Counted from the stretch's first letter, positions 34,262-46,161 are shown. The stretch: 64,000 nucleotides of DNA from Pyxicephalus adspersus (GCF_032062135.1 NC_092861.1:142570957-142634956); one strand, 5' to 3'. Notes: generated from the letters alone by a model not told the origin. Translations and numbers: made by a program.

Positions 34262-34400
34262 GCCTCTCGATGTACTTCTGCCATGTTTTGCTATGCTGGA
34301 GGTACATTGATGATGTCCTCATCCTATTACAGGGCTCTGAGACCTTATTGTTTGAATTCTTCAAAAAACTGTTTATAAATAATTTGATACCTTATGAAGA
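34262..34400 (+). pseudogene. Penelope-like reverse transcriptase fragment
   Basis: Within the plus frame at 34216-34476 the stretch reads CWRYIDDVLILLQGSETLLF, then FFKKLFINNL. YIDD is the catalytic reverse-transcriptase box; the Trp before it and the LFEFF...NNL continuation fit Penelope-like elements rather than L2, L1 or gypsy RTs. Homology fades by about 34400 and there is no room for the rest of the RT or the GIY-YIG domain, so this is a short dead fragment of about 40 residues. The junction with the reversed hammerhead-like motif is 2-3 bases away. Confidence 0.75.
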
Positions 34401-35089
34401 AACGTCATCTACATACCAATATAGAGTTGAATATTTACTTTTATTGCATTATCAAACAACAAAACATGCAATGTAACAAGGCTTCACAGAAACTAGATGA
34501 AGGGTTTTTGTGAATTTAATAATGTTACATTTCTTATTGCCTAACTGCAAATCCCTGACACAAATGAAAATTTAAAACTGGGGTGAACATAGTTGAAGGA
34601 CAGAGCAAAAGATGGAGGGAGTTGAAATGGGAGTTGATAAGTTCAGAGGAAGCACAACAAGAACTGAGTGTTTTTGAATGGTAAATTGTAGAGAGAAGCA
34701 GCAATTGTCTATTGGTGGGAGATCCAGAGGGGAAACGGGTCATTGACTGGATGGTGCAGAGGGAGCAGAGAGGAAACTGAGAAGCCGATCATGGTAGCCA
34801 TGACATACCTTTAACAAGTTGGGGCTTGGGAATTTAGTGGAGTAGTTGGATGACATATTGCAGCATACTAGCCATTCGATGTGAGGGCCACAATAGCTTA
34901 CTTTTTCAGTTTATCCTTTTCAAGGCTCAGATTTTGTCTGTTTGAAATACAATAATGGATTGTATTTTTTTTACTTTTTCCCTTGTGTAAATGTCTACTT
35001 GAGGTATTGAGTTCTGTAAACAAGTTTTTTTCCACAAAAGTTGTCAGGGAGACAAACATGAAAAGCAACTTCATAGCATAACTAAACCC
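34401..35089. other. no recognisable feature
   Basis: Unique-looking sequence after the RT scrap; no coding signal. Confidence 0.5.
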
Positions 35090-35331
35090 ATTATTACTCA
35101 CTTATCCTTGTTGTAGCCACCTTCCTTCCTCTCCGCTTTCCGAAGACGATCTTTGGTCATCTTGGTTGGCCCTACCATGAGAGACACAGGCGCACCGGAG
35201 TTCATTAATTCTCAGCATGCGCAACAGATGCCAGGATTGTCAAAATTGGACAGCTGGGCACCTGTCCCTTTCTGCAATAACCTCCTGCCTGAATTTCAAA
35301 AGTTCAAAATACGACTTTAGTTCCACCTTAA
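35090..35331. mobile_element. MITE-like repeat with AACTAAA end
   Basis: The right end TTTAGTTCCACCTTA matches the right end at 23061 and, inverted, the left end at 57543. The interior includes a CpG-bearing centre (CAGGCGCACCGGAG, CTCAGCATGCGCAAC) that stands out from the AT-rich surroundings. No coding capacity. Confidence 0.5.
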
Positions 35332-35849
35332 GCTCCGCCTGCTGGCTGGGTAAAATAGTACATAATATATACCTTATGCAAAACATTACATTTATCTGAC
35401 TGATAAAAATAATATCTCTAACTTTTTTAAAATATTTCCTTAGGTTTACCACAATCAAAAATTAAATCAACTATATAAAACATCCATTCCCTTTAAATTC
35501 TGGAGAGTACCTTTAAGCCAAAATCCTTTGGTACAACGAATGATTAATGAAAAACAGAACTTTTGGCCCAACCGTCCGAATGTGCCAGTTCTAAAAAACA
35601 AACTGGCGGAAGTCAATTACTCTCCAGCATAAAGGCATCATTCATTTTGGCTTTTAGGTCATTATTGTTATTTCACGTTTAAGCCTTTTTTTTTTTAATT
35701 GTACTTGTTTATGTATTTTATATTCAATATGTTTTATTTCACAATACTGCTACATTATTGAGCCCAACATTTAATAAAATGTGCACTGTTCATTACAGTT
35801 ATTGGCTAACAGATCACTACATTATTTTTTCCTGCCTTTTTTTCCTGCA
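35332..35849. other. no recognisable feature
   Basis: AT-rich unique sequence; nothing supported. Confidence 0.5.
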
Positions 35850-36190
35850 CAGCATCTTATTTCTGAAAATTCCATCTAAATTGGCCCCAGAGTACATAAA
35901 CATTTAATTAAAATTTCATTCAATCCCTTCATTGCCAAACGTGTCAAGAATGTAAGCAGCATTAAGTAGCAACGGATCTGTAATTTCTACATTTGTCACT
36001 GACATAAATAAAAATTGTTTAAATGCCAGTTAAGTTTTCCTGAATGCCTCTCTAAACTAGGATGCTAATTAGCGCCTTCTGAGAGCATTGAGGCTGCTAT
36101 GTATAAATCCATAGGAGGTGTCTTATAAGTTCCTCCTTTAACGAGCGGTTCTTCCTAAAATGTCCCAATAGTAATTAAAAAATCAGAATT
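35850..36190. other. candidate conserved non-coding block
   Basis: Non-repetitive sequence with GGATGCTAATTAGCGCCTTC near 36060, CATTTAATTAAAATTTC near 35900 and CAATAGTAATTAAAAAATCA near 36166. Composition and site density resemble the other candidate regulatory blocks. Confidence 0.3.
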
Positions 36191-36204
36191 AAGCTATTAT
36201 ACAT

Positions 36205-36440
36205 TAAAGCTGAACTCTAGACAAGCAGTCAAGTATACAGCTGAAATACATATACGGGGGGCTGTTTTATTAGCTAATGGATTTGTAGTCAGTTTTTGGG
36301 ATCTTGGCTTCTGATTGGACATTGAGGAAGCACCGACGAGGGAATACGTCATTGCTCCCTCTAATTTCTCCTCTGGTCAACTTGCCCCCCTTAATGCCCT
36401 CTTTCATGTGTTCTTCAGAGCGTTCTGATTGGCACACATT
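36205..36440. repeat. dispersed repeat with TTAAAGCTGAACTCTAG start
   Basis: Starts TTAAAGCTGAACTCTAGAC and continues AGTATACAGCTGAAATACAT and GCTTCTGATTGGACATTGAG. I recognise the opening as a frog-type dispersed repeat start, but no second copy lies in this window and the right end is not defined. Confidence 0.4.
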
Positions 36441-37189
36441 GTTGATCTGCCCACATCCAGTCTAAGTGCAGCTGTAGATAAGACTAGAATCAAGACAAAT
36501 TTATGTTCAACAACTTTGTTCGATCTTTTTAATCATTGTATAACTCAATCAATGAGTTTTTTTCCACCAAGGAGCTTAGGTTTAATTGAAGAATGTATGG
36601 CACGACATTACAGAACAAGAATTGTATGGAGCATTTTGAATTTCAGACCTGCAGTGAGTCACAGAGTTGTGTTGACTATAGTCCTGAGAACTCCCATTTA
36701 GGTGAATTAGAGCAGTTTGGAATTAGTTTTGTGCACACGGTAGTGGTGGAATGTGAGACAGTTCCCGAAAAATGGCCATCTTATTGTCTTTGTATAAACT
36801 GTGCTGCAGCCGTGTGCAGTTGTGGTTATTTGTCGTGCAGTTTGCTGCTCCCGGGTGCACAGCAGCAGTTTTCACAGGAGCTGCTAACTGTGTGGTGTTT
36901 CCATTGGGGATCAAAAAGGGCCCTTAAGCCACAGCAGTACAATTCAGCTTCTGTACCACTAAATCAAACTCTTTATATATCTGCATTGTAGATATAGGTA
37001 TTTTTTCTGCTACAATCTTTTTGATATTTATTGATGAGGTTTACCCTTTAGGAACATATAGCTTTGATTGGAGTTGGGTTCTGGCTAAGGGCTAAATTCA
37101 ATTAAGGTTTTAGGCAAAGCAGAACTAACATTCCATTGAAGAAAACTACAAGGGATTGGAGTTTATTTTCTTTTTATTGCACAAGAAAC
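36441..37189. other. no gene; shared repeat words at 36700-36920
   Basis: Contains the region resembling 27170-27500 (see that entry). A 132-codon plus frame (36593-36991) runs through it and has no recognised domain. Confidence 0.4.
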
Positions 37190-37810
37190 CTGTTATGGCT
37201 CCCTACAAAATTTTTTCATGCTCCTTAAAAGATTTCTTTTTCTACATTAGAGATAATTTCTAAAACTCCTCAAAGTTTTCTTTTTCTATATCATTCTGGG
37301 TATTGGGGAAGCATGTTCAGGAGTTACGTCATTGGTGGTGGTCTAATGGTTAAAAAGGAACAGCAAGCAAGATGGTGGTAGCGGATGTAGTAGCAACTGG
37401 AACCACTGGAAGGGGGCACTATGGGAGATAAATGTGTCGTTACACGCAAGTATGGTGTGCATACATAGTGAAAGCCAACACCCACAAAGCCAAACTGTAA
37501 CCCAACTTTTTAGTTTTATGCCATAAGAAACATGCAAAGTCTCCCTACAAAACTTTGTGTAATGCTAAGTTTTCTTACATCTTCAGCTTTCTAAATGTCG
37601 GAAAAGCATGCTCAGAGTTACAACATTGGTCGCAGTTCAATGGTTATAGAGGAACGCCATTGGAACTAGAAAAACTAATATGGTGGTAGATGTAGTGCCA
37701 GCTGAAGCCAGGAGTTGGAAAATGGCACACTGAGAGGTAAGTGTGCTATTATGTGCAAGTATATTGTGCATACATGGCAAGAGCCTACCCCTACCCAACC
37801 AAATCTAGTG
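37190..37810. repeat. diverged tandem duplication, ~300-bp unit, two copies
   Basis: GGCTCCCTACAAAATTTT, GAAGCATGTTCAGGAGTTAC, GGTCTAATGGTTAAAAAGG, AAGATGGTGGTAGCGGATGT and GGTGTGCATACATAGTGAA recur in the same order about 295-309 bp downstream as AGTCTCCCTACAAAACTTTG, AAGCATGCTCAGAGTTAC, GTTCAATGGTTATAGAGG, ATATGGTGGTAGATGTAGT and TTGTGCATACATGGCAA. Identity is roughly three quarters by eye. Confidence 0.85.
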
Positions 37811-39606
37811 CTGTTGCATATGCTTACCTTTCCTTTGCTACCTGTTTTCAAACCTGTTGCTTTACCCTGCATGATTTGGTGCAGGGGGCTCTGTTTTTCA
37901 ACCATTGTTTAAAGAAATAGACTACAGGATCACAATACGCTCATATTTATTTGTGTTGAACTGATCCCGCATGTATACTGTACTTTATGAAGAGCTTGGT
38001 GTGTAGCTGGAAGGGATGTTGTATTATCCCGTTACGCAGTACAGCAGAACAATATAATCAGTTCAGCCTGTTCAGATAGGTGGTGTTAAGTTTTTTTTTT
38101 TTTTAGCTATTACATTAATGCTTTCCCAACACTAGCAGGTTTGGATGTCTGTAATTATGTCTGAAGCTATTCTTACCCAATGGCCTTCAACATGTTAAAA
38201 ATGAAGAGTTAAGATGTCTGAGCAGCTAAATATCGATGACCAGCTTTAGACAATCTTTTCAGTTTAGTAGTGGGCTTATGTGCTTTGAATCTCACGTGGT
38301 TGGGGATGATGGCATCAAGGCAGATTATGAATCTGTACTGGCATCCTAATAATCCGCAAGTTTCCTCATTCTCTGCCTTAAAATGCCCTATTAAGATCTA
38401 AAGGAAACTGAGAGAGCTTCATTGTGCACTAAGTGATACAAATGTGGCATTTATAGGGGATGAGGAATGAAAATCCAAGAGAGCATTAGTAGAGCAGCTC
38501 TCATTTAGACATCTGCTCCAATTCAGGGCATCCAGGGACCTCTCTCTTACTATTTGTCTTAAAGATGACGGATGTCCGTTCCCATATGTACATATAAAAC
38601 AAACAGCCATCTATATAATCCATAAACTGTAATTTTGCACTACAAGAAGAATCCATGAAAAATATAAAATTAAACAAAAGGCACTTGAGTTTGGTACAGG
38701 GATCATTTAAAGGTTTGTGAAATGCCAGTTTCATGCCATATTGATGCCACCTTTCATCTACCTTACCATTTGGTAATTGCTGTAACAGGGTGCACGTTTT
38801 TAAAAATTGGGCCCATTTTTAAGAACATCATTCTGATGCTGATAGCAAAGGTTCTTTCAAATCTTTTGGCCCAAATGTAGGAAAATAAAGATCTTATGTA
38901 CAACTTTTATTTCCATCCTTGAATCTTTGGGTTTCATATCCTTCTGTGAAAGAACATATGTATAAACACTTATCTACAATATTAAAAAAAATCTGTACTT
39001 CAACTTTATTGTGTTCAAAAATGTATTTTCCCCCATCTAGCATTTATTAGTCCTTCAAAAGTTTTTAAAGAGAACCTATATATCTAGAAGCTGGTGATGC
39101 CACTTGTGGCTTTGCCGGTATCTTAAATCTTGCCAAAGTGAGCTTCTGCACACTTCTTGTTTTATGCAATAGTTTATGCAATAGTTCTTTTAAGTGTAAC
39201 AAGACCTTGGTAACCTCTGAATGAACCCTGGTTGAGAAACCATGGTTCCTCCAGAGGTTACCAACTAACCCAGGAAGAGAAGTGTTGCAGGAGGTATTGT
39301 ACATCTCAAGCATTCCAGTAGTAAAATCAAGTACCTTCATTTTGGTTCTTCTGTCATTGACATATGTGTATTCAAATAAAGTGTATTTAATGACCTATTT
39401 ATATCATCAACTTATCCTTTTCATGTAATTTAAACACTATGAATTTTTATACTTAGAATTTTTACATTAGAAAATAATTTCCTAAGTTGTCTGTTTTACT
39501 AACTCCTAGAGTAATACTCGTCCAATTAACACTTTTCTGTTTTTTTTTTAACAAGGATACACAATGTGACCTATTGCCTCTACACCACCTAAGTCCCTAT
39601 AGATGA
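37811..39606. other. no gene recognised
   Basis: Mostly unique sequence. 39215-39275 contains a scrap resembling family A (ACCCTGGTTGAGAAACC, GGTTCCTCCAGAGG) too short to call. A 14-base T run lies near 38091-38104. Confidence 0.45.
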
Positions 39607-39794
39607 TGGGCCTAATGTATTAAAACTCTCCAAGACTGGAGAGGATACACATTCATCAGTGAACCTTGGAATGGATCTGCTCCAGGATTGAAAACATTTG
39701 CTAACAAGTATACTCCAAGTTTGCTGGAACACCCAGGTTCACTGGTAAAAGTGTATCCTCTCCAGATTTGGGGAGCTTTAATAAATCCTGCCCA
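39607..39794. mobile_element. palindromic MITE family B, copy 2
   Basis: Left GGGCCTAATGTATTAAAACT, then CTGGAGAGGATACAC; right GTGTATCCTCTCCAG, then GAGCTTTAATAAATCCTGCC. The outer ~43 bp on each side are inverted repeats with a few mismatches, and the inner part is also partly palindromic (GAACCTTGGA / GGAACACCCAGGTTC). Same family as 28741-28920. Confidence 0.85.
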
Positions 39795-40659
39795 GTGGGA
39801 TGTAAAGAAGGAACCGACGGACTAAACAGATGGCAACCTACAGAGAAAAGCCAAACAGAACATCTCTTCGGTGTCAAAAGTTGATGACTGCACACTACTA
39901 CCTTGTTAATTGTTTGTGGACTATAATATTTTATTATATTACCATTAGACTTTTGTCTTGATGACATATAGATGATGCCATAGACCTTCTCTTAGGGGAA
40001 AGACTCTGTATTCCTATTAAGATCTATGTATTTCCTAATTTATTCAGAATTTCTAAACATTACCTGCTAAGCATTTGATTTTCTCTGTTGCAACATTAAA
40101 CCTTTAATTGGAATCCACTGTCTCATCCCTGATGGTCTGTTTGGAGACCTGGACAAAACCTAAGGAATGGATATATATTATTACGAATCCATTGGCAGGT
40201 AAAACAGATCCAGTTTATGAAACTCATCAGTATATTTAGCTATTTGATTAGATTTCACCTGACCTCACCTTCTAAAAAATGTTAATTTCATGGTTGCGAC
40301 CTCCTGATTCAATGGTTTCAATACTTGATGAGCCATTGACCTGAAGTCTTCGGGTGAAAAGTTCTAAGTTCACTCGTTTTCGACCGGAGACCGAGCGACT
40401 AACTTTTACAGAAAAAGGTCAGCAAAAGGCAGCCTCTGTATTTCTCATATCTCATCAAGGAGACAGTGTCACGAAAAGGCAATTATAAAAAATAATTACA
40501 AATTCTGAAAAACATTCATCTTTCCATTGAACCATTTGAAGAACAAACATCCTTTTCAAAGTTTTATTACATGCAGATCTTTTTTTTTTCTCTTTCTTTT
40601 CTTTTCATCTTTGTTTTAATTAATCCGGTGACCTAGTATCAGGGGGAAGACAAGAGAGT
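39795..40659. other. no gene recognised
   Basis: Unique-looking sequence; no supported feature. Confidence 0.5.
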
Positions 40660-40870
40660 GTCAAGTCTCCATTCCTAATCGCTGTTACTAAGGGTGACTG
40701 CTTCTGCAATGTTCTGCTGGAAAAACGAACGACCTTCATGGAGAGGGAGACTATTCATGCTAATTAGTAGCTCTATTCAAATATGATTCATATATGCATT
40801 AGGCCGTGTCATTCCGAACAATATTGGCATTGTCGTAAACATCGAGACAAGACTTTTAAGTATAGTTATC
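40660..40870. other. candidate conserved non-coding block
   Basis: Non-repetitive sequence with CATGCTAATTAGTAGCTC near 40757, CAAATATGATTCATATATGC near 40778 and the CpG-bearing word AGGCCGTGTCATTCCGAACA near 40801. No coding structure. The following 40870-41700 is AT-rich with homopolymers. Confidence 0.35.
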
Positions 40871-42177
40871 AAAAAAAAATTAAAAAAAAAAAAGAAATCT
40901 CTAGTTAGTATTTTTTTAAATAAGATTTTGAATTGATGTTGCTGATGTATTTCACAATAGTGTCTCTCCTAATGGCTTTTAGCTTTTTTTTTTTTTCACC
41001 GCCAACTTTTATATTTAAAATCCATACAATTATGGACAATTTGCGAACATTATGTAGCTCTCTTTTTTTTCCCCTCCTTGCGCTGATTTCTACGGATTCC
41101 AAGCTTTTATATGCCTTTTGCATAGAGCTCGGCATTCATCCCGCTGTATACTACTTTTTTCTTATTATTGGCCCTACTTATTGTGCATATTTAAATTAAG
41201 AATGCATTTTCTCCATTAAAAAATTAGAATATCCTGTTGAACCAGAAAATGATTATTAGCCTTAGTTTGCCTTTATTAACTGCTTAGCGGCTAGAGATGT
41301 CTGTCTGATTTGGTTTATTTTTTTTCTTCTGAAATAATAATAATATTGAAAATAAATGAGTTTTTCATCAGGCTGAACTATTCGCATTGATTTACAGTTT
41401 ATTTTGTTTTTTTTTTTCTATTTTGGTTGTGCTTCCACAGGTTCGGCTAGCAGAATGAATGAAAATTGTGACCCTCTTTTGGTGTGAATAAAATATAAGT
41501 AAAAAATATATAGTCGAAAACTTTTTTCTTTGTTTTGCATAGGTAAACATATTTTCTTTTTTGTGTCCTTCTGGGGAGAATTATTATTTCATCCTTTTCC
41601 AGAAACACAACAGGAATTGTTGGAAATCTCCTCTTGGGCTCCATCACACTAAAACGCACACGCAATATCCTATACCACAACACACAACAATTCTCTTCCA
41701 TGGGTTAAAATCCTTTATGTCCAACATAAAATATCTTTAAAAAGAATATAAACATTGTCTCTAAAAAAGACAGCTAGAGGGCAAAGGGCTAACAATTCAT
41801 AAAGATATTTAGAGTTAGGATAAAGTACAATTTAGGCATGTAGAATCTAGAATTTTGGAGCAAATTGGCTGAATGACCCTTGAACAAAGCTGGGATAAAT
41901 TCTAACAGGGCCATTGTAATCACCATTATTGCTTGTGGTCTTCTTGCAGCTTCCCTTTCCCCAGCACCCGACACTCGTCATGCCTTGTTTTGTGTCTCCA
42001 AGTGGAGGCTGACATCTTGGTAGAGGAAGGCCTTTTCTCCAATTATATCAGAGTCTCCAACATCGATAGCATTGAGAAGCATGTTAGTGACATCTCCAAA
42101 TTGCCTGAGATTGGCAGAAATGTCTTATATATCTTAAACACATAGCTATGAGGCTGTATCCACAGCAATGTCTAGAC
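40871..42177. other. no gene recognised
   Basis: AT-rich unique sequence with A and T runs up to about 41430; small frames are unsupported. Confidence 0.5.
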
Positions 42178-42470
42178 CAGTGTTTTTCAACTGTTTTACC
42201 ATGAGGTTTTAGGTTGTTTTAGGTTATCAGGGAACCCAAGCTATAATTACTATATCCACAGCTCGCAGTATATTAGTGCGGTGGCCAGTAGGAAGAATGC
42301 CTCTTACATTGCTGACCAATTGGAAGAATATCACCCTTACAGATATCCAAAAAGATCATTGGTGTCAGTTAAACGGACCTGAGAGTCAGAAATTACTCAT
42401 TGCTCAAGGAACACCTACCAACCTCTGGAGGAACACTAGGGTTCAATGGAACAATGGTTGAGAAACATTT
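42178..42470 (+). mobile_element. hAT-like MITE family A, copy 6
   Basis: Begins CAGTGTTTTTCAACTG and ends TGGTTGAGAAACATTT, with all family landmarks between (GGGAACCCAAGCTATAATTA, ATATCACCCTTACAGATATC, CATTGCTCAAGGAAC). The flanking 8-mers GTCTAGAC (42170-42177) and CTCTAGAC (42471-42478) match at 7 of 8. Confidence 0.88.
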
Positions 42471-42849
42471 CTCTAGACACATTCACATACCAACAAGTTA
42501 TTTGTTATATATCAGGGGGAATTCAAGATAAGTTCAGCTCGGCTTTAAAGTTAGGAAAGTGTCTTTGTTGACAGTCAACCATAAAACCAGGACCAGAGAA
42601 AGGGTGATTTTGCAGCATAGACAAAGGACAGCAAATAAAACCTCACAGAGAATCTAACCTTTCCTTAATAAAAAAAAGTAAAAAAAAAAAAAATTGGGCA
42701 TTTAACACTTTTCCTCCTGTCGGAAATTTCACTTAATGGAGTCAGATTATAGTAGACATAAATTGATGATTTTGGGTTTAGCAATCATCATTTCATTTTC
42801 TGTGCACCTACGAAGTTCCTAAACTCTAGCAGCAAGCAACCCATGGCCT

Positions 42850-43169
42850 ATAGCTATGTACACCCATCAGATGATTCTTTTGCTCAGGGATAGTATCGGA
42901 GGAGAACCTGGCGTGTGTACAGCACTGGTCTTTTGTTGTTCAAGGATCCATCCTGGCGGATCCACGGACAACAAATATTCGCAATGAAAATGATGGCGAA
43001 AGTGCGCAGCGGGGTGCCGCTCAGTTGTTCTTCCACCTCCCCTCTTTATAGAGCAGAATGGTGCTGTATGTACAGCTCTTGTTCATGCATCGTTCAGTCT
43101 TTTGTAGTTTGAAAGGATCATGAAATATCCTTTCCAATGACAATTATTGAATGTGTGAATGCAGCCTAA
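42850..43169. mobile_element. MITE family D, copy 2
   Basis: Shares with 21087-21398 the blocks AACCTGGCGTGTGTACAGC, CATCCTGGCGGATCCACGGA, AGCGGGGTGCCGCTCAGTTG and ATATCCTTTCCAATGACAAT in order. Ends: ATAGCTATGTACACCC and GTGTGAATGCAGCCTAAG. About 320 bp. Confidence 0.78.
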
Positions 43170-43379
43170 GACCTAAATAGTCCACTACTGGCCACTAAGA
43201 CTCTTCCATTGGACTGGGCTCACAACCACTTCTTACCAATATTCAAAACTTAGTGATATCTGAAACTGAGACATTATAATTATCAGGTGTCTATAGCTGT
43301 CCCGGTTCATTCTGTGGTGTATATCCTGCAGCAGAGGGTCTCTATCAGTCATTACATTGAGATTATAGTGTAATTACAG

Positions 43380-43620
43380 ATCAGTTAGAAGAATTTTAAT
43401 TGCTGTTCCACCAAGGCTAGTCTGAACAGATTGTCCATTGTTTTATTTAATTATGCAAATAATGAGCAAAGTAAATGGGTGAGCCATCCAATCGTACTCC
43501 AGTCTCACCGCCCAATCAGAGCTTTGCGTAGCTTGTAAATTTATTGCTCTGCCTATAGAGCGCAGCTTTAGCTGGAAATGAGCCATAAATGAAACTCAAA
43601 GGACATAACCGATGCACTAG
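43380..43620. other. candidate conserved non-coding block
   Basis: Non-repetitive sequence containing an exact octamer ATGCAAAT at 43453-43460 (POU-factor type), TTTAATTATGCAAATAATGA around it, CCGCCCAATCAGAGC near 43509 (CCAAT-box type) and AAATGAGCCATAAATGAAAC near 43576. Enhancer- or promoter-like word content without any coding frame. Confidence 0.4.
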
Positions 43621-44879
43621 GAATAGTTCACTGTGTCAGTGCAAGGAACACTGGTGGCATGGAAAGACAAGCACTGCATTTTCAGACCACTAAAATATCT
43701 ACCATTACTGTATACAGTATACACATATTACATTAAGAATTTATTAAAAGGCCCATTTCAGGACCCCATTGCCCAAGTTTTATACTACAATCAACTACCA
43801 AATGGCTGCAGTTGTAAACTGCAGATTAATGAAGTGAAATGTGTAATTATTTGGCAAATGGATTATTTCGAATTTATTGTGCACCATGTCTCACAATCCT
43901 ATGCATTCTAATATCTTATAAGCATAACAATACTGTATTTTCATCATTATTAAAATGTTTATTTATAGAGACTCTGCCACTATCCCCAATCAGGGCAAAA
44001 AGTAAAAAGTCTTTTTTAAAGACCACCCATGACCCACATTTATATACCTTCTATGTGCTCTGCCCTAGATGTCAACCTCCTGTAATCTCCATGTTGGATG
44101 GTGTGAGAGCTTACACAGGGCTGACCATGTCTGCTTCATTCAGAGGTGGTAGGGGACCAACACTATTTTGGGTTGGCAGTTGCCTACAAGACCCATGCAC
44201 TTGATTCTGGTAAAAACTCATTGGGCACACTAATGGCATAATGGGTGGATGGAACCAAGGCATGCCACTGGGAACTCAAGCCTCCAACACACCCAAAGGT
44301 GTTAGATACTATACATTTTCTGGACCTTCTAGATCTGCAAGAGTGAAAATTTGATTTATTAACAGCAGAACTGGTAAAGGGTATTTGTTTTATATACAGC
44401 GGCCTGCAGGAAAATGGATGAAGCCAAGCTTGTACCGGAAGATTCGGCAGTTACACCATAAAGACACAACTGCAGGGGCATTTAAGACACAATAGAATAC
44501 AAAGTCTGTTTAAAAAAAAAATCATGGCTAGGGATGATATCACTATAAATGCTCAAAATATTTCTTGTTTTTCTTTGTTTCAGTTGGAGCATGCTTCTAA
44601 AAATTCTAGCAACTGTTTTACATCATAATGGCAGGCCCTGAAAATTGGTGTCACACCATTTAGGCTAAGGCAGCTGTAGCATGATGCATAATAGCAGGAA
44701 AAAACATTAAAAGAGTGTGAGAAAAAAAGACATTTACCATTATAAGTATGTTAAAAATTATTTTAATTCTCAACTGGACTCCCCCTTTAAATAGGCAATG
44801 CGAACCATTGTATACTATGACATCTCAACGACTGGAAAAAAAATCCACTTGCTTCTGATGCATTTGAAAATAAAGTCCG
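43621..44879. other. no gene recognised
   Basis: Unique-looking sequence; plus frames of 92 and 121 codons (43633-44204) overlap and show no domain. Confidence 0.5.
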
Positions 44880-45430
44880 TTTATTCTGAATATTATCATT
44901 CCATCAAAGCAGCATTGATTTGAAGGAGTTATTTTTTGCAATCCCTTTAAAAATCAGGACAAAAGGATGCAACACTATTAAAATAAAATGCTTAAAAACC
45001 GAAAGTATTATGTGTGGCACACAGAGCAAGATGAGATTTTTTATTAATGCAAGTTTTAAATGCTGATTAATCCTCTGGAGAATCAGCTTCCCAAAGCTTT
45101 GGCCCGTGTTCAAGTCTCGTTCAAAGGGGTGCATCACTTCCATTATACTGAATATTAATTGAACAACATTATAACTAAGGACACAAAGCAAGATTTAAAA
45201 CATGATTACAGCTGTCATTGCTTGCACATAAATAAGTCGTTGGGAATTCAAGCTTAAACAAAAACTGTTGCAAAACAAGCAAAGTCTCTCCTCCCTCCCT
45301 CGGAAAGGCTGACGGAATTCTCAAGTAAAAGCATTGCAATCTTTTGCTGGCCCAGATTGGTATTATTTACTGGAAAAATTGCAATGTGTCTCGGAGTTAA
45401 AATATTTATTCCTGGGTATCATTTATATTA
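44880..45430. other. candidate conserved non-coding block
   Basis: About 550 bp of non-repetitive sequence with AAATGCTGATTAATCCTCTG near 45058, GAATATTAATTGAACAAC near 45150, CATGATTACAGCTGTCATTG near 45200 (TGATTACAGCTG-type words) and GATTGGTATTATTTACTGG near 45354. The longest of the late CNE-like stretches. Confidence 0.35.
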
Positions 45431-45628
45431 ACAGTTACAAAGCTATAACATTTATAGTGAATTTCAATCCGATGGGTATATTTGTATAACATTCCCTGAT
45501 ATTTAGCAAAAATTGAGTGGTGAATGTTTACTTGGTGTATCAAGCCAGATTAGTGGAAACAATCTAAAATATGCTCATTTAAATTGCTATTCCCTGATAT
45601 GTGACAACATCTTTATTCTTAATAAAGG

Positions 45629-45860
45629 GTTTTCTTTTCAATACATTTTTATTGAGCTTTTACAATTAAAACATGAGACGAAATAAAACATAATTATAAA
45701 TATACACTATAAAAAACAACAAAGTAATCAACAATATAGTATCAAAATTAAAGGGGAAATAAAATCTATGGACACAACAACAAAAAAGGAAAAAGGGGAG
45801 AGGGGAAATATGGGATGGAACACATAGCCGCATAAACCAATCACCAATATAATGAAACCA
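45629..45860 (-). repeat. probable L1-type LINE 3' untranslated end, reverse
   Basis: On the minus strand this ends GCTCAATAAAAATGTATTG followed by GAAAAGAAAA, that is a polyadenylation signal and a short A-rich tail. It is preceded by a T-rich, pyrimidine-rich leader (CCCCTCTCCCCTTTTCC). That layout is usual for non-LTR 3' ends in frogs and fishes. No ORF2 remnant is left, so the assignment to L1 is tentative. Confidence 0.45.
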
Positions 45861-45914
45861 TAGCAGTTAGGGGACTTCAAAAGGGTAATATTTTAGTTGG
45901 TCATTAGTGTATGA

Positions 45915-45995
45915 TATTTAATAATATTATTAAACAGGATTTATATAGTGCCAACATATTATGCAGCGCTGTACATTAAATAGGGGTTGCAAAAG
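45915..45995 (-). repeat. LINE 3'-end fragment, reverse (short)
   Basis: TTAATAATATTATTAAACAG, then ATTTATATAGTGCCAACATA and CAGCGCTGTACATTAAATAG. Same tail as at 26067, cut off after GGGGTTGC. It lies 170 bp upstream of the hammerhead-like motif at 46162. Confidence 0.85.
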
Positions 45996-46161
45996 ACCTT
46001 TTTGCTCTCTAACCTCTACACATGTGAGGGGACTTTTTTAAATTGGTAATTATCATAATTTTCTACATATATGTGTTGATACAAGGTATGGATTTTATGG
46101 TAAATATATGTTGGATAGAATTGTTTGTAATGTATATATCCTTTCTGTTTTAGAACCGATT

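Noticed and set aside
36593..36991. 132-codon Cys-rich plus frame as a small secreted protein
   Set aside because: Lies in a probable dispersed repeat (shared words with 27170-27500), has no signal peptide, and its cysteines follow repeat GTGCAG words.
39215..39275. Seventh copy of hAT MITE family A
   Set aside because: Only about 35 bp resemble the family, in a rearranged order; too short to support.
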